Assembly: GCA_964428485.1 (NCBI GenBank)
Contig: CAYRYP010000074.1
Coordinates: 1 to 5,868 of the forward strand
Source of the DNA: CAZPAN01 sp964428485
GTDB lineage: Bacteria; Actinomycetota; Coriobacteriia; Coriobacteriales; CADBOM01
Direction of reading: 5' to 3'
DNA length: 5,868 nt
The notes under the pieces were generated by a model that had not been told where the DNA came from, ran no database searches, and saw only the letters and a program-made list of their open reading frames with translations. Shown here in pieces: positions 5,838-5,868 of the stretch. The first letter of the stretch is position 1. The number at the start of each line of letters is the position of its first letter. A program made the translations under genes and the position numbers.

Positions 5838-5868
5838 CCCCATGACGAACATATACTCTTGAGCAAGC

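Noticed and set aside
5852..5857. TATACT as a -10 for the next gene
   Set aside because: No -35 or extended -10 accompanies it, and the window ends before a downstream start can be seen.
5842..5862. Short frame ATG to TGA after rseP
   Set aside because: It has six codons and no ribosome binding site, so it is not a credible gene.

Overview
The window holds six complete genes, all on the + strand: pyrH, frr, uppS, cdsA, dxr and rseP. This is the common bacterial translation/isoprenoid/envelope cluster, which in many genomes reads rpsB-tsf-pyrH-frr-uppS-cdsA-dxr-rseP-ispG. The DNA is GC-rich, AGG and ATA codons are used freely, an MEP-pathway gene is present, and the site-2 protease carries a GGYARIAGM segment like that of actinobacterial homologues. 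Together these suggest a GC-rich actinobacterium, most likely of the class Coriobacteriia. That placement is inferred from recalled family features, not from a search.

Layout. Bases 1-60 hold the terminator of an unseen upstream gene (tsf by synteny), followed at once by an extended -10 promoter. pyrH (106-819) appears to be transcribed alone, because a strong stem-loop with a short T run follows it (836-879). A second promoter (878-905) starts inside that T run and probably drives frr-uppS-cdsA-dxr-rseP after a leader of about 94 nt. From frr onward the genes are tightly packed: frr/uppS are 1 nt apart, uppS/cdsA share one base (TAGTG) and dxr/rseP overlap by 4 nt (ATGA). The one wider gap, cdsA-dxr (48 nt), contains a stem-loop directly against a very strong ribosome binding site. 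The last 31 bases (5838-5868) hold no recognisable feature; ispG would be expected next.

How the genes work together. PyrH makes UDP for nucleotide and cell-wall precursor synthesis, and Frr recycles ribosomes. Dxr commits carbon to isoprenoids through the MEP pathway, and UppS turns the C5 units into the polyprenyl carrier for cell-wall polymers. CdsA activates phosphatidate for phospholipid synthesis, and RseP is an intramembrane zinc protease of envelope signalling.

Most of the window is conserved housekeeping DNA. The clearest unusual element is an insertion of about 80 residues in RseP, between the zinc-binding first membrane helix and the second. It has the sequence pattern of a winged helix-turn-helix domain and would face the cytoplasm. 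Secondary points are the two terminator/promoter junctions, a possible antisense promoter facing pyrH, the structured frr leader, the hairpin before dxr and a disordered N-terminal tail on CdsA.
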